Shown here piece after piece: positions 60,031-64,000 of a stretch of 64,000 nucleotides of DNA. Numbering within the stretch: position 1 is the stretch's first letter; each line of letters starts with the position of its first letter. The notes beneath the pieces are model-generated. The model saw only the letters and a list, made by a program, of their open reading frames with translations. It ran no database searches and had not been told where the DNA came from. Source of the DNA: Episyrphus balteatus (taxonomy: Eukaryota; Arthropoda; Insecta; Diptera; Syrphidae); NCBI RefSeq assembly GCF_945859705.1, contig NC_079134.1, positions 33,370,576-33,434,575 on the forward strand, given 5' to 3'. The position numbers and the translations under genes were made by a program.

Positions 60031-61990
60031 TTAACACTAATTGACGGTACCTGTCATAGAACCGTTTTCTTCATTGCTCACTTTCTCGCAAACGAGTCAG
60101 TCGATTTTAACAAAAATGTTTGTACAGAAGCCATTAAGTACCCCTTATCTTAAAATATATCAAAAAAATCAGAAATCTCGTTTTTGTATTTTTTTCATTT
60201 TATGTTTTTTTTTTTTTTTTGAAAATCAATATTTTTTAAACGGATTGATGAAATTGAAAACTTTTTCAAACAGATTGACGAAATTGAATTTTGTTTATGT
60301 AGTGATTGATTATTTCTAAGAAACAGCTTAACAACTATTTTTTTATTATGTTTGAAAATTTTATGTATAAAAACATAATTTTTTTTTTTAATTTTGGAAT
60401 TTTTATTTTAAAAAATGTTCTGTTATACAAGAAATCAAATGTTATACTTCATTTTGAAGTCAAAACCAAAATTAACTTGGGAATATAAAGAGAAATAATT
60501 ATATTATTCTTAATTTTTAAATTAAATAAAAAAATATTCTTATATGAAACCTTAATATTATAAGTAATTCTTACCACAAGAACAAGTACGTGCGACCTGA
60601 CCCGGTCGTAAATTTGTGTGAAAACTGCTATTAAACTATTAAAATATTCTACTCGACATTTAGTATTAAGACCATTCCACATAAAAATTTTAAAAAACAA
60701 AATAATTATGATTAGAAAATTTAGAAGTAATGATAAATGGAAATAAGGGGGACAAATCGATTAGATTGCAATATATAGCTAGAAGTGGGTGAGAGAAGAA
60801 AACAGGTTCGGACTTAAAAAAAAGGTAATTTTAACAATTTATGCCAAATTTTTCTGTTTACGCTCTTATCAAGTTAATTAAAAGCTGTAGATAATTAAAA
60901 TAAATATAACTATTACTTGGAAAAAATTCAAAAACAAAATTTTTTTTTTTTTAGCAAAAATAGTTAGATATTCATAAGATTTTTTTTTGAAAATGAAGAT
61001 GTTTATATTTTTAATAAAAGCTCAAATTTTTTATTTTGCGTTTTGAAATTCTCAATACACCTTTTATTTGGCTGAAATTTTAAAATTAAGATGGTGCAGA
61101 AAAATCTTAAAATAAGGAAACAACCAAAATAGTTAGAACTGTTTTTTTTTTTTTAATTTTTTTTTTAATTTTGAAAATTAAAAAAAAAAAATAAAATGAA
61201 CGACTGGGTCGCACGTACTTCCTCTTATGGTAAAATTAGATTTAATCTTAAGGCTTTCTATAAAAAAAAAATCAGAGGAAATCATAATATAATTTAATAA
61301 AGGAATTTCACCAATAATGTAAAAAATGTATAAAATCTGTTTTTTTTTTTTTTTTTTTTTAATTAATGATTTTGATCACAAAAACAAAGTTTGCCTTCTT
61401 ATTTCTTGTATGAAAAGGAATTTTTAGAAAAAAATACTTGAAAATTGTTAGACACGTTAAAAAAAAAAAATTTAGAAACATTCTTTAACATTTTTCAAAA
61501 AAAAAGTTGGTATGACATTTTGAAGAAATAATAATTAAATTGCACTTAAAAATGAAATTTCGACATATTTCAATGATCTGTTTTCAAAAACTTGATTTAA
61601 AAAAAAAATTTGAAAATGTGTTTTTTAAAAATTTTTATATTACGATTATTTAAACACTTTTGTATAAAAATTTTCATTGAAATCGGGTTATTCGTGTATG
61701 AGATATTCAGAAACCAAAAAAGCATTCTATGGCAGGTGCCGTTAATAAAGGTTCAAAAAATATTTTTTTATTTAAAAAAAAATGGGTCTTATTTGTAGAA
61801 AAAAATGTCTATTTCGGTTATATGACAGATACCGTTAGTTTTGGTTATAAAAAAATTTAATTTAGGAAATCATCCAAAACTAGCAAGTTGTAAGAAAATC
61901 GATTTTTTAGACTGCAGCTCAAGGTATATACAGAGAGACAGAATTGCCGGACCTACTTTTTTGGCATTCTCATCGTAATTCATGATTTTT
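60031..61990. repeat. Two diverged R2 copies in opposite orientation
   Basis: 60031-60610 reads as inverted R2 (GACGGTACCTGTCATAGAAC, then GCGACCTGACCCGGTCGTAA), and 61190-61990 as forward R2 (GAACGACTGGGTCGCACGTA, TATGGCAGGTGCCGTTAATA, ATGACAGATACCGTTA, TTGCCGGACCTACTTTTTTG). Strongly diverged from R2a-c. The CAGA tract is almost gone. Confidence 0.65.
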
Positions 61991-62265
61991 ATCTCGAGTT
62001 CGACTTTTTTTTCGAATCTTTAACTTGTCCAGTATTACCTATGTATTTTACAAGTCAAAAATTGAAATGCCTTTCTCCAAAAATAATTATTCGAGACTCT
62101 TAAACAAATTTTCAGAAAAAATTCATAGGCACGTTTTTTAAAAAATTGACAATTAAAAAAATTCAAAAATATTTTTTTGAAAATTTTAATAAAGTTACTC
62201 ATTCATATGCTTCTGTATAAAATTTGTCTTTGAAATCCGAAGAATCATTTATAATCCAGTTAAAT

Positions 62266-63730
62266 AAGGGTTTAACCTCGGAATGAATGTTAGTAGAAAT
62301 TTTTTTTGCTCAATATCTTAATTTTGCCATTCTATAACATATCTCAAAAGTCTAGAAAAATCTCATGTCCGCTTGTCGCGATTTCAAGGTCATATCGCGA
62401 AATGGAGATTTTCAAAATTAGCAAAAATAGGCTATGGTAGTATATACACATATGATACATGATTTCAAGGTATTTTTTAATGCTGATTCCAAAAAATCTA
62501 AAATCAAGACAATCTGACGTCTCTGGAAAAAGTTATACCTGTTTTTCATCTGTCAACTTAATTATTATAACAGTTGCAAACTTACTGCCGAAAAACCCTT
62601 AAAAGTTATGGTAGATGAACCAAATTTTGCATGAAGATTTTAGAATCCATCATTATTAAAAATCAAAACAATCCATTACAAAAAATATATATACCTACGA
62701 AATAATGGTATTTTTTGATGGAGGGGCAAATTTTAGGATATGCACTAAAGAAGATTCTTGTTCATCTTAGGAATAAGTGCAAATAGGCTAATTTTTTCAT
62801 TTTAATTTTTGTTTGGATATTCTTTAGCTACCCTCAAAAATCTAAAAAAATCTCATGTCCGCAAGTCCTAATTTTCTTGGTTTGAAAATAAGGTGCAGAT
62901 TTTAAAAAATTGGAAAACTACACTTCAGATATTTGTGTCAGATCAACATGAATAAGGTGCATTACTTTTCAGGGATGGTCAGGTTGACTTGTTTGTGAGT
63001 TTTGTTGGAATAAGTGTTAAAAAATACCTTTAAATCATGTCGCTTATGTTGGTATACATATAAAAATTTAAACTTTTCTTATTAATTTTTTAAAATCTGC
63101 ACCTTATTTTCAAACCAAGAAAATTAGGACTTGCGGACATTAGATGTTTTTAGATTTTTGAGGGTAGTTAAAGAATATCCAAACAAAGATTAAAATGAAA
63201 AAATTAGCCTATTTGCACTTATTCCTAAGATGAACAAGAATCTTCTTTAGTGCATATCCTAAAATTTGCCCCTCCATCAAAAAATACCATTATATCGTAG
63301 GTATATATATTTTTTGTAAGGGATTGTTTGGATTTTTAATAATGATGGATTCTAAAATCTTCATGCAAAATTTGGTTCATCTACCATAACTTTTAAGGGT
63401 TTTTCGGCAGTAAGTTTGCAACTGTTATAATAATATGAGTTGACAGATGAAAAACAGGTATAACTTTTTCCAGAGACGTCAGATTGTCTTGATTTTAGAT
63501 TTTTTGGAATCAGCATTAAAAAATACCTTGAAATCATGTATCATATGTGTATATACTACCATAGCCTATTTTTGCTAATTTTGAAAATCTCCATTTCGCG
63601 ATATGACCTTGAAATCGCGACAAGCGGACATGAGATTTTTCTAGACTTTTGAGATATGTTATAGAATGGCAAAAGGAAGATATTGAGCAAAAAAAATTTC
63701 CACTAACATTCATTCCGAGATTTACCCCTT
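62266..63730. repeat. Palindromic element FB5, 1.46 kb with about 646-bp arms
   Basis: Arms 62266-62911 and 63084-63730 are reverse complements over their whole length with few mismatches, separated by a 172-base spacer. Shared landmarks include GAATGAATGTTAGT, TCTCATGTCCGCTTGTCGCG, GGAGGGGCAAATTTTAGGAT and AATAAGGTGCAGATTTT. No ORF is conserved. Confidence 0.93.
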
Positions 63731-64000
63731 TTTTCTCCTTATTTTACTGTATTATTAGGAAAAGTCAGAAATCAAGGAAACGGTGCTGTGATAGTTCAAA
63801 AAAATTGTTTTAGTTGGACGCTATTATCTTGACGATTCCTCAATTTCGGGAGGTAATGAATTTGTACGAATAATTTTCTAATCATTGTGAAAGGTGATAG
63901 GTTTATCTACGGAGTATTTTTTTATTGTTGCACAGTGTACCTATGTAATGCATTTGGCTAATTTGATATTTCCCATATTCAAATCCAAATATTTTGAAAA
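63731..64000. other. Intergenic DNA to the window end
   Basis: Nothing recognised. Confidence 0.4.

Noticed and set aside
1..64000. CRISPR arrays, bacterial operons, or viral genes
   Set aside because: No spacer-type repeats, no dense gene order and no viral protein similarity. The intron-containing opsin and non-LTR element show a eukaryotic nuclear genome.

Overview
The window is eukaryotic, AT-rich and gene-poor. Its only recognisable host gene is a complete rhodopsin on the minus strand (8062-9550, three exons, 369 residues). That gene closely resembles the long-wavelength Rh6 opsin of flies, so I read the window as a piece of a dipteran (probably brachyceran) nuclear genome with large, repeat-filled intergenic DNA. 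The species cannot be named from the sequence. No rRNA gene, functional tRNA, CRISPR array or bacterial operon is visible.

Layout. 1-1.2 kb: a foldback-type element (87-1173) with a smaller TIR element nested in it. 1.8-4.1 kb: a 5'-truncated non-LTR retrotransposon flanked by a perfect 105-bp direct repeat. 5.9-7.6 kb: the first copy of dispersed family R1. 8.0-9.8 kb: the Rh6 gene with its promoter and poly(A) signal. 10.2-11.8 kb: an R1 copy carrying a small insertion. 12.6-15.8 kb: unique DNA, then a strand-skewed cryptic repeat. 16.2-17.05 kb: a second foldback element of the first family. 19.5-20.9 kb: a copy of family R2, which carries a (CAGA)n tract, split by a small TIR element with a tRNA-like core. 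21-25 kb: hairpins, an inverted R1 copy split by a hAT-type element, and a diverged tandem array. 26.6-28.3 kb: a 1.7-kb TTTTAA array. 30.5-33 kb: an inverted-repeat element enclosing an R2 copy, and a 65-bp-TIR MITE. 38.4-39.5 kb: a 1.1-kb palindrome. 39.5-41.7 kb: R1 and R2 copies, the latter with a 0.4-kb microsatellite. 42.9-44.1 kb: a hAT-like element with a TTTTA array. 47.4-50.45 kb: a TA-target element and a foldback element enclosing the second tRNA-like element. 50.8-52.4 kb: GC-richer unique DNA. 56.3-58.3 kb: a 2-kb non-autonomous hAT-type element with an 8-bp target duplication. 60-62 kb: diverged R2 sequence. 62.27-63.73 kb: a 1.46-kb palindrome.

The main theme is inverted-repeat DNA at every scale. 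At least six foldback or palindromic elements belong to unrelated sequence families, and several have arms built from short tandem subunits. Clean target-site duplications and nested insertions show that many are real transposition products and give a relative order of events. The long palindromes are candidate hairpin-RNA (endo-siRNA) sources. Everything here was read by eye: boundaries marked approximate are approximate, and family-level assignments to named superfamilies are inferences from termini and target-site duplications.
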